Source of the DNA: Sphingosinithalassobacter tenebrarum
GTDB lineage: Bacteria; Pseudomonadota; Alphaproteobacteria; Sphingomonadales; Sphingomonadaceae
Assembly: GCF_011057975.1 (NCBI RefSeq)
Contig: NZ_CP049109.1
Coordinates: 1,333,001 to 1,397,000 of the forward strand
Length of the DNA stretch: 64,000 bases
Direction: 5' to 3'
Shown: positions 16,224 through 24,836 of the stretch, one piece after another
Layout of the letters: the number at the start of each line of letters is the position of its first letter
Position numbering within the stretch: position 1 is the stretch's first letter
Position numbers and translations under genes: made by a program
Notes under the pieces: model-generated
Told to the model about the DNA's origin: nothing
Database searches by the model: none
Seen by the model: the letters and a program-made list of their open reading frames with translations, nothing else

Positions 16224-16967
16224 CTATGCCTGCGGGAAGCCGGATGCGGCCATTGCCGCAAACACCTGCTGTGCATGTTCCTGCCTGCAAATCAACAGGT
16301 CGGGCAGATAGACATCGCGTTGATTGTAACGGAGCGGCGATCCGTCGATCCGCGAACAGTGCAGCCCCGTCGCGCTTGCCACAGCCACCGGAGCCGCGCT
16401 GTCCCATTCATATTGCCCGCCCGAATGCAGGTAGATATCGGCTTCGCCGCGAACAATCGCCATTGCCTTCGCGCCGGCCGATCCCATCGGGATCAGTTCG
16501 GCACCGATCGCTTCGGCCACCGCCACGGCTTCCTTGGCGGGCCGCGTCCGGCTTACCACCATGCGCAGCTTTTCAGGCGCCGGCGGTAGCGGGGCGGGGC
16601 GATCGGAACGCAATACGACGTTCGCGCCGGGCAGTGCGACCGCGCCGACGCGCGCGACGCCGTCGATCGCAAGGCCGACATGAACCGCCCAGTCGGCACG
16701 TGCTTCGCCATATTCGCGCGTCCCATCGACCGGGTCGATGATCCAGACACGCTCCTTGGCAAGCCGCTCCTGCGTATCCTTGCACTCTTCCGACAACAGT
16801 CCGTCCCCGGGTCGCTGTTCGCGGATCGCGTGGCACAGAAACTGGTTGGCGGTCTCGTCGCCCGCTTTGCCAAGGGCCTTGCCCGAAAAGACATTCGCTT
16901 CGCGAATCTCGATCAGGATGCGTCCGGCCACATGCGCCAGATGGGCGGCGAGTTCGGCGTCGTCCAT
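16224..16967 (-). CDS. cysQ: 3'(2'),5'-bisphosphate nucleotidase (PAP phosphatase)
   Basis: This 247-residue inositol-monophosphatase-fold enzyme hydrolyses 3'-phosphoadenosine 5'-phosphate to AMP, removing the by-product of PAPS use. It shows the metal-binding DPVDGTREY and the second metal motif EWDSAAPVAVASA. The ATG at 16967 is preferred because it sits four bases after the cysNC stop; longer in-frame extensions only overlap cysNC. It forms one operon with cysD, cysNC and the TSUP permease. Confidence 0.9.
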   Translation of the reverse strand: MDDAELAAHLAHVAGRILIEIREANVFSGKALGKAGDETANQFLCHAIREQRPGDGLLSEECKDTQERLAKERVWIIDPVDGTREYGEARADWAVHVGLAIDGVARVGAVALPGANVVLRSDRPAPLPPAPEKLRMVVSRTRPAKEAVAVAEAIGAELIPMGSAGAKAMAIVRGEADIYLHSGGQYEWDSAAPVAVASATGLHCSRIDGSPLRYNQRDVYLPDLLICRQEHAQQVFAAMAASGFPQA

Positions 16968-16971
16968 GCGC

Positions 16972-18885
16972 TTATTCCTGGCCCAGGATCGTGGCGACGA
17001 TCCGTTCGGCGGCGGCTTCGGGCGTTTCCGAAGTCGTGTCGATACGGATTTCGGGGCTTTCCGGCGGCTCATATGGGCTGTCGATGCCAGTGAAATTGGC
17101 GATCTGACCGGCCCGCGCCTTCTTGTAGAGGCCCTTTACATCGCGTTCTTCAGCCACTGCCAGCGGCGTGTCGACGAAGATTTCGAAAAATTCGCCGTCG
17201 GGCAGCATCGACCGCACCATTTCCCGCTCGGCGCGGAAGGGCGAGATGAATGCGGTCAGCACGATCAGTCCGGCATCGGTCATCAGCTTGGCGACTTCGC
17301 CGACGCGGCGGATATTCTCGATACGGTCCGCTTCGGTGAAGCCCAGATCCTTGTTGAGCCCGTGGCGGACATTGTCGCCGTCTAGCAGGAAGCTGTGCTT
17401 GCCCATCGCGTGGAGCTTCTTTTCGACCAGATTGGCGATGGTCGATTTGCCCGATCCCGACAGGCCGGTGAACCACAAGAGGCGCGGGCGCTGATTCTTC
17501 TGCGCGGCATGCGCCTCGCGGCTGATGTCGACGGCCTGCCAGTGGACGTTCTGGCTGCGCCGCAGCGCATAGTCGATCATCCCCGCGCCGACCGTATGGT
17601 TGGTCGCCTTGTCGATCAGGATGAACCCGCCGAGCGCGTGATTGTCGCCATAGGGTTCGAACGCGATGCCGCGATCGGTGTAGACTTCGGCGACGCCGAT
17701 ATCGTTGAGGCTCAGCGTCTTTGCGCTGAGTTCCGCCATCGTATTGACGTCGATCGCATATTTCGGGTGCTGAATGGTGGCGCTGACGGTGCGGCTGCCC
17801 AGCTTCATCCAGTATGCACGACCGGGCAACAGCGCCTCGTCGTCCATCCACACGATCGTCGCCTGAAACTGGTCGGCAACCTGCGGAGGATGGTCCGCAG
17901 TGGCGATCACGTCGCCGCGCGAGCAATCGACTTCGTCGGCAAGCGTGAGCGTAACCGACTGGCCCGCCCCGGCCTGATCGAGGTCGCCGGTCATGGTGAC
18001 GATACGCGAAACGGTGCTGGTGCGGCCCGAAGGCAGGATGCGGATCGCATCCCCCGGCTTGACCGTGCCGGAAGCGATCAACCCGGAAAAGCCGCGGAAA
18101 TCGAGATTGGGGCGATTGACCCACTGCACCGGCATCGCGAACGGCTCTGCCAGCGCGGCATCGAGATCGACATCGACCGTTTCGAGATGGCCGATCAGCG
18201 ACGGGCCGTCATACCAGGGCGTGTTTTCCGAAGGTCCGGCGATATTGTCGCCCTTGAACCCCGAAATCGGCATCGGCACGAAGTTCTTGATCCCGATCTC
18301 GTTCGCGAATTCGGTATAGTCGGCGACGATCTTGTCGAACACTTCCTGGCTGTAATCGACCAGGTCCATCTTGTTCACCGCGAGCACCACGTTGCGGATG
18401 CCGATCAGGTGCGCGAGATAGCTGTGCCGCCGCGTCTGCGTCAGCACGCCCTTGCGCGCGTCGATCAGGATCACGGCGAGATCGGCGGTCGAGGCGCCGG
18501 TCACCATGTTGCGCGTATATTGCTCGTGGCCGGGCGTGTCGGCGACGATGAACTTGCGCTTTTCGGTGGCGAAGAAGCGATAGGCGACGTCGATCGTGAT
18601 GCCCTGTTCGCGCTCGGCGGCGAGGCCGTCGACGAGCAAGGCGAAATCGATTTCCTGCCCCTGTGTGCCGACACGCTTGCTGTCGGCCTCGAGCGCGGCG
18701 AGCTGATCCTCGAAGATCATCTTCGAGTCATACAGAAGCCGCCCGATCAGCGTCGATTTGCCGTCATCGACCGACCCGCAGGTGATGAACCGCAGCAGGC
18801 TCTTGTTCTGATGCTGGTCGAGATAGGCTTCGATGTCCTTCGAAATCAGGGCATCGACCTTGTAGCTGCTTTCCTGAGTGGCCAT
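16972..18885 (-). CDS. cysNC: Bifunctional sulfate adenylyltransferase subunit 1 / APS kinase
   Basis: The 637-residue fusion activates sulfate to APS and then to PAPS. The N-terminal GTPase (CysN) has P-loop GSVDDGKS (37-44), [12 protein letters not shown] and NKMDL. After the EF-Tu-like beta domains, the C-terminal APS kinase (CysC) has a second P-loop GLSGSGKS (around residue 470) and [18 protein letters not shown]. Its ATG overlaps the cysD stop by one base, so the two subunits are coupled. The same architecture occurs in rhizobial NodQ, where PAPS supports glycan sulfation, but in most bacteria it serves cysteine synthesis. Confidence 0.96.
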   Translation of the reverse strand: MATQESSYKVDALISKDIEAYLDQHQNKSLLRFITCGSVDDGKSTLIGRLLYDSKMIFEDQLAALEADSKRVGTQGQEIDFALLVDGLAAEREQGITIDVAYRFFATEKRKFIVADTPGHEQYTRNMVTGASTADLAVILIDARKGVLTQTRRHSYLAHLIGIRNVVLAVNKMDLVDYSQEVFDKIVADYTEFANEIGIKNFVPMPISGFKGDNIAGPSENTPWYDGPSLIGHLETVDVDLDAALAEPFAMPVQWVNRPNLDFRGFSGLIASGTVKPGDAIRILPSGRTSTVSRIVTMTGDLDQAGAGQSVTLTLADEVDCSRGDVIATADHPPQVADQFQATIVWMDDEALLPGRAYWMKLGSRTVSATIQHPKYAIDVNTMAELSAKTLSLNDIGVAEVYTDRGIAFEPYGDNHALGGFILIDKATNHTVGAGMIDYALRRSQNVHWQAVDISREAHAAQKNQRPRLLWFTGLSGSGKSTIANLVEKKLHAMGKHSFLLDGDNVRHGLNKDLGFTEADRIENIRRVGEVAKLMTDAGLIVLTAFISPFRAEREMVRSMLPDGEFFEIFVDTPLAVAEERDVKGLYKKARAGQIANFTGIDSPYEPPESPEIRIDTTSETPEAAAERIVATILGQE

Positions 18886-19805
18886 CAGAAATAGCCCTCC
18901 TGTTTTTTCTTTTCCATTCCGGCGCCGCCTTCGTCCTTGTCGATGGCGCGGCCCTGGCGTTCGCTGGTGGTGGTGAGGAGCATTTCCTGCACGACTTCGG
19001 GCAGCGTCGATGCCGTGCTTTCGACGGCGCCGGTCAGCGGATAGCAGCCGAGCGTGCGGAAGCGGATCGACCGTTCGACCGGGGTTTCGCCGGGCTTCAA
19101 GGGAAAGCGATCGTCATCGACCATCAGGATCAGCCCGTCGCGCTCCACCGTTGGGCGCGGCGCGGCGAAATAGAGCGGTACGATCTCGATCTGTTCGGCC
19201 ATGATGTATTGCCAGATGTCGAGCTCGGTCCAGTTGGAGAGCGGGAAGACGCGGACGCTCTCACCCTTGTGCTTCTTCGCGTTGTAGAGGTTCCACAGTT
19301 CCGGGCGCTGGTTCTTGGGATCCCAGCGATGGCTTGCCGAGCGGAAGGAGAAGATGCGTTCCTTGGCGCGGCTCTTCTCCTCGTCGCGCCGGGCGCCGCC
19401 GAACGCCGCGTCGAACCCGAATTTGTCGAGCGCCTGCTTGAGCCCCTCGGTCTTCCACATGTCGGTGTGGAGCGCGCCGTGGTCGAAGGGATTGATTCCC
19501 TTTTCCTTCGCCTCGGGATTGTGATGAACGATCAGGTCCATTCCCGCTTCTTCCGCCGCGCGATCGCGCAGTTCGTACATCGCCTGGAACTTCCAGGTCG
19601 TGTCGACATGCATCAGCGGGAAAGGCGGCGGGGAAGGGTAGAATGCCTTTTTGGCGAGATGCAGCATCACGGCGGAATCCTTGCCCACCGAATAGAGCAT
19701 CACTGGTTTTTCCACCTCTGATACGACCTCGCGCATGATGTGAATGCTTTCGGCTTCGAGCCGGGCGAGATGCGTCAGGGACTGGGGTTTGGCCGCTTCT
19801 GTCAT
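18885..19805 (-). CDS. cysD: Sulfate adenylyltransferase subunit 2
   Basis: The 306-residue small subunit carries the PP-loop ATP pyrophosphatase motif [12 protein letters not shown] and forms APS from ATP and sulfate together with Cys[21 protein letters not shown] and the C-terminal EGYF are family signatures. It is the first gene of the cysD-cysNC-cysQ-TSUP run, and its promoter should lie in 19806-20009, where an ATTCCA/TGGAAT inverted repeat is present. Confidence 0.96.
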   Translation of the reverse strand: MTEAAKPQSLTHLARLEAESIHIMREVVSEVEKPVMLYSVGKDSAVMLHLAKKAFYPSPPPFPLMHVDTTWKFQAMYELRDRAAEEAGMDLIVHHNPEAKEKGINPFDHGALHTDMWKTEGLKQALDKFGFDAAFGGARRDEEKSRAKERIFSFRSASHRWDPKNQRPELWNLYNAKKHKGESVRVFPLSNWTELDIWQYIMAEQIEIVPLYFAAPRPTVERDGLILMVDDDRFPLKPGETPVERSIRFRTLGCYPLTGAVESTASTLPEVVQEMLLTTTSERQGRAIDKDEGGAGMEKKKQEGYF

Positions 19806-19817
19806 GCGCGAGGATGT

Positions 19818-19834
19818 ATTCCAGCGTGTGGAAT
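19818..19834. promoter_or_regulatory. Inverted repeat in the cysD leader
   Basis: Perfect ATTCCA...TGGAAT arms with a 5-base spacer sit 13 bases upstream of the cysD start. The site could be an operator or a small mRNA hairpin. No regulator is identified. Confidence 0.3.
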
Positions 19835-19912
19835 GGCGGCAATGCTAGTTATCCTTGCCCCCGCCAAACTGGCTGGTTCGAGTAAATATGGCCTGGATAG
19901 TGTATTCGTGCG

Positions 19913-19938
19913 GGATGCAGGCACGTAGCCTCGCATCC
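19913..19938 (-). terminator. Candidate terminator after the first sugar-phosphate transferase gene
   Basis: GGATGC pairs with GCATCC and AGG with CCT across one bulged base around a 7-base loop. It lies 72 bases beyond the stop at 20010 in the minus direction. There is no T-run, so intrinsic termination is only suggested. Confidence 0.35.
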
Positions 19939-20009
19939 GTACGGACGTGCGCGGGTTCGCGCGTTTTCCGGCGACGTGCGGCGCTTGAAACCTGCGTCCG
20001 AACCGGTCC

Positions 20010-21389
20010 TCAATAGGCGTTTTTGTGGACCAGCACCTTGAACGTCATCAGGATGATCTGGATATCCTTCCAGATCGACCAGTGGTTCAGATATTCCAGA
20101 TCGGCCTGAAGGCGGTTGGTCAGATCCGATTCATGGTCGGTGGCGCCGCGGAAGCCGCGTACCTGCGCCAGTCCCGTCAGCCCCGGCTTGGTGGCATGGC
20201 GATGCCAGTAGCGTTCGTCGATTTCCCAGAACAGCTTGTTCGCCGCGCGCGATCCGATGGCGTGCGGGCGCGGGCCGACGATGCTCATGTCGCCCAGCAG
20301 CACGTTGATCAGCTGCGGCAGCTCGTCGATGCTGGTGCTGCGGATCAGCCGGCCGACGCGCGTGATGCGATCATCGTCGCGTGCAGTGGAAGCATTGCCT
20401 GCCTGATCGCTGCGTTCCGCGCGCATGCTGCGAAACTTCAGCATCTTGAACATGCGATTGCCGCGCCCGATGCGGGTCTGGATGAAGAAGATCGGGCCGG
20501 GGGTCTCCATCTTGATCGCAATCGCGACGCCGACGAGCAGCGGGGCGATCAGCAAAAGCGCGCAGGCCGATGCGATGACGTCCAGCGTGCGCTTGACGAA
20601 ACGGTCGAACATGCTGAGCGGCCCGTCGGCGATCACCAGCGTCGTATGCCCGTTGCAATGCCCGACGCTGAGCGGCGCGAGCAGGTGCAGTTCGGGGATC
20701 ATGATTTCGCTGCGGATATTGGCGCCCTTCAGTGCCGTCACCCAGCTCAGGCGGCGTTCGGGTCGGCAGGCGACGACAACACGGTCGACATCCTTGAGCG
20801 CCTGCGCCAGGCGATCGAACATCATCGGGCAGTGATTGTCGGGATTGATGTCTGGATCGGCGAGAACCAGCGAAAAGCCCTCGCGCGATATCGACTGTTC
20901 ACCGTCGCAGATCAGCGCGACGCTGTAGGGATTGTACCCGAACAGCCCGCCGGCCTTGCGCAGGAACAGGTCGCGCGATGCAGCCATCAGGACGAAGCTG
21001 GTCACGAAACCCATGCCGTAGGTCAGGCGCGAAATGGCGTCGCTGCTCTTGAGGAAGAATGCGGCCAGGATCACGGCTCCGGCGGCTACCGACAGCGCTT
21101 GCAGGCCGCGCAGCGTGCCCCGTCCGGGGCGCCGGATGACGTCGGCGGCATAGGCATGTCCATTGATCGCGATGACAAAGAACACGCACAAAATTGCCGC
21201 CGCGATCGCGAGCCACTGAGTTTCGGTCGTCTCGGGCCGATGCACAAGGCTCGTCGCGAAGAACCCGCCGATGATGCTCAATGCGTCCAGCACCATGAGC
21301 AGGGCGAACATGCGATACCGAAGCTTGCTCCGGCTGGTTCGCCTTGGCAGCGGCGTGACGGCCTCTATTCGACCATAGCTCAGGTTCAC
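20010..21389 (-). CDS. Polyprenyl glycosylphosphotransferase (initiating sugar-1-phosphate transferase), copy 1
   Basis: This 459-residue inner-membrane enzyme moves a sugar-1-phosphate from a UDP-sugar onto undecaprenyl phosphate, starting repeat-unit assembly. The N-terminal half has four membrane helices and a CoA-binding-like soluble loop. The C-terminal catalytic domain shows [37 protein letters not shown] and [12 protein letters not shown], the PssY/WcaJ/GumD signatures. GTG 21389 is chosen because GGGGGG lies just upstream. It is clearly paralogous to the gene at 60073-61470, sharing [10 protein letters not shown] and TLVIADGPL and a long identical DNA stretch near 20712 and 60773. The sugar is unknown; glucose is typical for sphingans. 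Confidence 0.92.
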   Translation of the reverse strand: MNLSYGRIEAVTPLPRRTSRSKLRYRMFALLMVLDALSIIGGFFATSLVHRPETTETQWLAIAAAILCVFFVIAINGHAYAADVIRRPGRGTLRGLQALSVAAGAVILAAFFLKSSDAISRLTYGMGFVTSFVLMAASRDLFLRKAGGLFGYNPYSVALICDGEQSISREGFSLVLADPDINPDNHCPMMFDRLAQALKDVDRVVVACRPERRLSWVTALKGANIRSEIMIPELHLLAPLSVGHCNGHTTLVIADGPLSMFDRFVKRTLDVIASACALLLIAPLLVGVAIAIKMETPGPIFFIQTRIGRGNRMFKMLKFRSMRAERSDQAGNASTARDDDRITRVGRLIRSTSIDELPQLINVLLGDMSIVGPRPHAIGSRAANKLFWEIDERYWHRHATKPGLTGLAQVRGFRGATDHESDLTNRLQADLEYLNHWSIWKDIQIILMTFKVLVHKNAY

Positions 21390-21612
21390 GTTCCCCCCGT
21401 TCCCCGAAAAATGGGCGTGCAATGTTGGAGCGACTAGACGAGCTCTTCCTACACCGAAGAAATTACAGCAACACTGCGACCGTTTAAAGTACCTCGATCA
21501 GCTGCCACTGTCATTAATCCAGCGTTTGGACCGCTTTACCGTGAAAAGCCAGCCTTTCATGCCCTTTGGCGCGATCGGACATGGCAGGCCTGGCTCTGCG
21601 CGCGCAGCGGTG

Positions 21613-22923
21613 TCAGGCAGCCTTGCCGATTCCAACAAGCCGCAAACCCGCGCGCTCCGCCTCGGCCGGCGGATAGATATTGCGCAGGTCTACGAGTAGC
21701 GGGGTGGCGAGAATCTCGGACATTCGATCAAGGTCGAGTGCGCGGAACTCGTCCCATTCCGTGACGATCACAAGCGCATCGGCCTTTTCCGCTGCGGCAT
21801 AGGGGCTTTCGCTGAAGGTGACGTCCTTGAGAAGCGGCCTGGCCTGTTCGACGCCTTCGGGGTCATAGGCGCGAATGCTCGCACCGGCGTCCTGCAGCGC
21901 CTGGATAATGGCGATGCTCGGTGCGTCGCGCATGTCATCGGTGTTGGGCTTGAACGTCAGGCCGAGAATCGCGACTGACTTTCCACGAATGTCGCCGCCC
22001 ATCGCCCTGATCACCTTGCGTCCCATCGCGCGCTTGCGGCTGTCGTTCACCTGCACCGTGGATTCGACGATGCGCAGCGGCGTGTCATTATCGTCGGCGG
22101 TCTTGAGCAGTGCCAGCGTGTCCTTGGGAAAACAGGAGCCGCCATAGCCCGGACCGGCATGAAGAAACTTCGGTCCGATGCGATTGTCCATACCGATGCC
22201 GCGTGCCACCTGCTGCACATCGGCGCCGACCTTTTCACAAAGGTCCGCGATTTCGTTGATGAAGGTGATTTTCACGGCCAGGAACGCGTTGGCGGCATAT
22301 TTGATCAGTTCCGACGTACGCCGCCCGACGAACAGCACCGGCGCGTTCTGGTTGAGCGAAAGCGGCCGATAGATCTGGCGCATGACTTCGGTGGCGGTTT
22401 CGTCCTCGGAACCGACCACGACGCGGTCCGGCCGCTTGAAATCCTCGATCGCCGCGCCCTCGCGCAGGAATTCGGGGTTCGAGACCACCATCGCGCCCTT
22501 GTCCGGCGCGATTTCGGAAATGATCCGCGAGACTTCGTCGCCTGTGCCCACCGGGACCGTCGATTTCGTCACGATGACCGAATTCCGTGTCAGGTTTTCG
22601 GCGATTTCGCGTGCGGCGGCGAAGACATAGGAAAGGTCGGCGTGGCCGTCGCCGCGGCGCGAGGGTGTGCCGACGGCGATGAAGATCGCATCCGCGTCCT
22701 TGACGGCCTCGGCCAGGTTGGTGGTGAAGGAAAGCCGTCCGGCCTTCACATTCCCCGCAACCAGCTCCGCAAGCCCGGGTTCATAGATCGGCATGACATT
22801 CTGCTCGAGCAGGTCGATCTTGCGGGCGTCCTTGTCGACGCAAATCACTTCATGCCCGAAATCAGAAAAACAGGCGCCGGATACGAGCCCCACATATCCC
22901 GTACCGATCATTGCAATGCGCAC
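21613..22923 (-). CDS. ugd: UDP-glucose 6-dehydrogenase
   Basis: This 436-residue enzyme oxidises UDP-glucose to UDP-glucuronate with two NAD. It has the N-terminal Rossmann motif MIGTGYVGLVSGACFS, catalytic Cys264 in GYGGSCFPKDTLAL, and active-site Lys208 and Asn212 in LIKYAANAFLAVK. GTG 22923 follows GGAGG. GDP-mannose dehydrogenases share the fold, but the Cys-motif context matches UDP-glucose enzymes. UDP-GlcA is the donor expected for the PssD/PssE-like transferase at 56-57 kb and the substrate of the lspL epimerase. A small transcription unit ending in a strong terminator lies just upstream. Confidence 0.94.
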   Translation of the reverse strand: MRIAMIGTGYVGLVSGACFSDFGHEVICVDKDARKIDLLEQNVMPIYEPGLAELVAGNVKAGRLSFTTNLAEAVKDADAIFIAVGTPSRRGDGHADLSYVFAAAREIAENLTRNSVIVTKSTVPVGTGDEVSRIISEIAPDKGAMVVSNPEFLREGAAIEDFKRPDRVVVGSEDETATEVMRQIYRPLSLNQNAPVLFVGRRTSELIKYAANAFLAVKITFINEIADLCEKVGADVQQVARGIGMDNRIGPKFLHAGPGYGGSCFPKDTLALLKTADDNDTPLRIVESTVQVNDSRKRAMGRKVIRAMGGDIRGKSVAILGLTFKPNTDDMRDAPSIAIIQALQDAGASIRAYDPEGVEQARPLLKDVTFSESPYAAAEKADALVIVTEWDEFRALDLDRMSEILATPLLVDLRNIYPPAEAERAGLRLVGIGKAA

Positions 22924-23039
22924 TGCACACCTCCAGCCCTACGTGCATATGCTGCAGGGCAGTAACCGGCCTTGTTATCACGGGCAAGTGCGTGGTGAGG
23001 GCGTTGCGAAAATCGTTGTCGAAGCTGCCTTAAAGACAC

Positions 23040-23067
23040 AAAAAAAGCACCGGAAACCCTCCGATGC
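23040..23067 (-). terminator. Rho-independent terminator upstream of ugd
   Basis: On the minus strand an 8-bp stem (GCATCGGA with TCCGGTGC, including one G-U wobble) closes a 5-base loop and is followed at once by seven T. The plus-strand version would have a C-A mismatch instead, so the hairpin is oriented for minus-strand transcription. It ends the small unit starting near 23254 or attenuates read-through into ugd. Confidence 0.75.
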
Positions 23068-23160
23068 CGCCTTGCGCCCCACAATCCACAGCGAATGCGA
23101 GAACCGGACCGACGATGCTGCGATGCAGCACAGCGCCGGCCCGATCCGCAAACGATCGGT

Positions 23161-23223
23161 TCAGATCGGCATGATGTCGTCGCCGCCAGCACCGTCGCGG
23201 AAAAGAAGATTGAACGCGAACAT
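23161..23223 (-). CDS. Probable 20-residue small protein or leader peptide
   Basis: An ATG at 23223 sits 7 bases after GGGAG (23235-23231) and encodes MFAFNLLFRDGAGGDDIMPI, stopping at TGA 23161. The peptide has a hydrophobic start and an acidic Gly-rich end. A promoter-like pair lies 38 bases upstream of the ATG, and the terminator at 23040-23067 follows the stop by 93 bases. The whole unit would be a transcript of about 215 nt. It could be a leader peptide for ugd, an independent small protein or a dual-function RNA. I do not recognise the family. Confidence 0.5.
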   Translation of the reverse strand: MFAFNLLFRDGAGGDDIMPI

Positions 23224-23260
23224 ACTTTTTCTCCCAGTGTGCGCATTGCGCGCATCTTTA

Positions 23261-23289
23261 TGGTTAAACAAAAATTAACGAAAAATCAA
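23261..23289 (-). promoter_or_regulatory. Candidate sigma70 promoter for the small unit upstream of ugd
   Basis: Minus-strand TTGATT (23289-23284), a 17-base AT-rich spacer and TAACCA (23266-23261) fit a housekeeping promoter. The start point would be near 23254, giving a 31-base leader before the small ORF. Confidence 0.45.
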
Positions 23290-23307
23290 TGGAGAAATCG
23301 GTTGCAA

Positions 23308-24795
23308 ATGATCCCGCGGGCTTTGGCGGGGGAAAGGCTTAACGGTTCCTTCAGGGATCGGGCGCACAACCGGCAGCGTATGTCTTCAGGGATCGAGACC
23401 TATGGCCCGCAATTGCCGCCGGGCGCCGCCGGCGGGCTTCCACCGTCCTGGCTGCCCTGTGGCGATGACGAGGCGCCGCGCCTTGCCGAGGCGCCGATGG
23501 TGATACGCGCCCCCAGGCAGCGGAACGCCGGGACCGGACGCCATATGCTGGCCGCTCGCGGATGGACGCTGCTGTGCCTGTGCGAAGTGCGGAACTTCGC
23601 GGCGTTGCGCCGGCATCTCGGCCGGCCGCGCGCGGACCTGCTGATGCGCGATATCACCAAACGTATCGGTGCCGCCTATCCCGACCTGCGAATATCGACA
23701 GTGGGCCGCGCGGTGGCGGAAATCGCATTTGAACGTGAAGCAGTGGAAATCGCAGCCGCGGAAATCGAAGCGATCCGGGGCATGTTTGCCGGTCCCATCG
23801 ATCTCGACGGCGAGGAACTCGCAGTCGATCTCGCATTCGGTGTGGCCGCTGCGCCGGCGCTGGAATGTGATGGGGTTCGCCTTGTCGAGGCGGCCGAGGC
23901 CGCGCTCGAACAGGCCGGCGAGGAGGAGCGGGTGGTGCTGCGTGATCTGATGCAGTCGGACCTTGCATTCGACCGTCTGACGCTGATGCGCGAACTGCCT
24001 CGCGCCATCGCCGAGGACGAGATGTTTCTGCAGTATCAGCCGAAAGCGCACGTGCGGCGGCAGGAAATCGCCAGCGCCGAGGCATTGATTCGCTGGCAGC
24101 ATCCCGAGCGCGGACTGATCCTGCCCGGCGATTTCATTTCCGTGGCCGAGGAAGCCGGTGAAATCGGTGCCATGACGCTGTGGGCACTGCGCCGGGTGAT
24201 CGCCGATCAGAGCCGACTGGCGAAAGCCGGGCATGACTTTCCGGTTTTCATCAACATTTCCGGTCTGCTGCTGGGCGATACCGACTTTGTGGCCCGGGCG
24301 AGCGAAGTGATCCGCGAGACCAATGCCAAGATCGGGTTCGAGATCACGGAGACATCCGTGATCCGCGACCCGGAAACGGCGATTCGCCACCTCAAATCCT
24401 TCGCCGATATCGGCGTCACGCTGGCCATCGATGATTACGGAGCCGGCCTGTCCTCGCTGGCCTATCTGAAACAGCTTCCGGCAAGCGAACTGAAGATCGA
24501 TAAGATGTTCGTTACGCATCTTGCCTCGAGCAATCGCGATCCGCTGATCGTGCGTTCGACGATCGACCTCGCGCACGCACTGGAAATGGAAGTGACCGCC
24601 GAAGGCGTCGAGACGCCCTCGGCGCTCGCCCTGCTGAGCGTGATGGGATGCGACATGGTGCAGGGCTATCTGATCAGCCGGCCGCTCGGGATCGACGCTT
24701 TTCACCGGTTTCTCGACGAGGATGCTCACCTCGGCAACGCAGCAAGCACCCCGTCGAGCTTCCTGCGCCCCGATACGTTCTGGAAACGCGCCTGA
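23308..24795 (+). CDS. EAL-domain c-di-GMP phosphodiesterase with degenerate GGDEF domain
   Basis: The protein is about 495 residues from the ATG at 23308; ATG 23380 is an alternative and the start is uncertain. The N-terminal half keeps the GGDEF fold pattern, but the signature loop reads GRAVAEIAF, so it should not make c-di-GMP. The EAL domain keeps the catalytic set: AEALIRWQHP, NISG, EITET, IDDYGAGLSSL, LKIDKMFV and AEGVET. A cytoplasmic phosphodiesterase with a regulatory pseudo-GGDEF domain is the best reading. It is divergent from ugd and upstream of a TPR hybrid kinase, suggesting c-di-GMP input to EPS control. Confidence 0.88.
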   Translation: MIPRALAGERLNGSFRDRAHNRQRMSSGIETYGPQLPPGAAGGLPPSWLPCGDDEAPRLAEAPMVIRAPRQRNAGTGRHMLAARGWTLLCLCEVRNFAALRRHLGRPRADLLMRDITKRIGAAYPDLRISTVGRAVAEIAFEREAVEIAAAEIEAIRGMFAGPIDLDGEELAVDLAFGVAAAPALECDGVRLVEAAEAALEQAGEEERVVLRDLMQSDLAFDRLTLMRELPRAIAEDEMFLQYQPKAHVRRQEIASAEALIRWQHPERGLILPGDFISVAEEAGEIGAMTLWALRRVIADQSRLAKAGHDFPVFINISGLLLGDTDFVARASEVIRETNAKIGFEITETSVIRDPETAIRHLKSFADIGVTLAIDDYGAGLSSLAYLKQLPASELKIDKMFVTHLASSNRDPLIVRSTIDLAHALEMEVTAEGVETPSALALLSVMGCDMVQGYLISRPLGIDAFHRFLDEDAHLGNAASTPSSFLRPDTFWKRA

Positions 24796-24814
24796 CCGCC
24801 CGATTTAGGGCGGT
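24795..24814 (+). terminator. Candidate terminator after the EAL gene
   Basis: ACCGCCC and GGGCGGT form a perfect 7-bp stem around a 6-base loop directly at the stop codon. The following ATTAAT is only weakly T-rich. The next gene starts 23 bases later, so it may only partly separate the two. Confidence 0.4.
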
Positions 24815-24836
24815 ATTAATCCGGGGGTGCCATTTG

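Larger units (their letters stand above)
22924..23307. other. Intergenic region between ugd and the EAL gene
   Basis: This 384-base stretch between divergent genes is AT-rich near 23260-23300. It holds a minus-strand promoter candidate, a 20-codon ORF with a good ribosome site and a U-rich terminator hairpin, listed separately. The remaining 117 bases before ugd contain its Shine-Dalgarno site and nothing else I can name. Confidence 0.8.
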
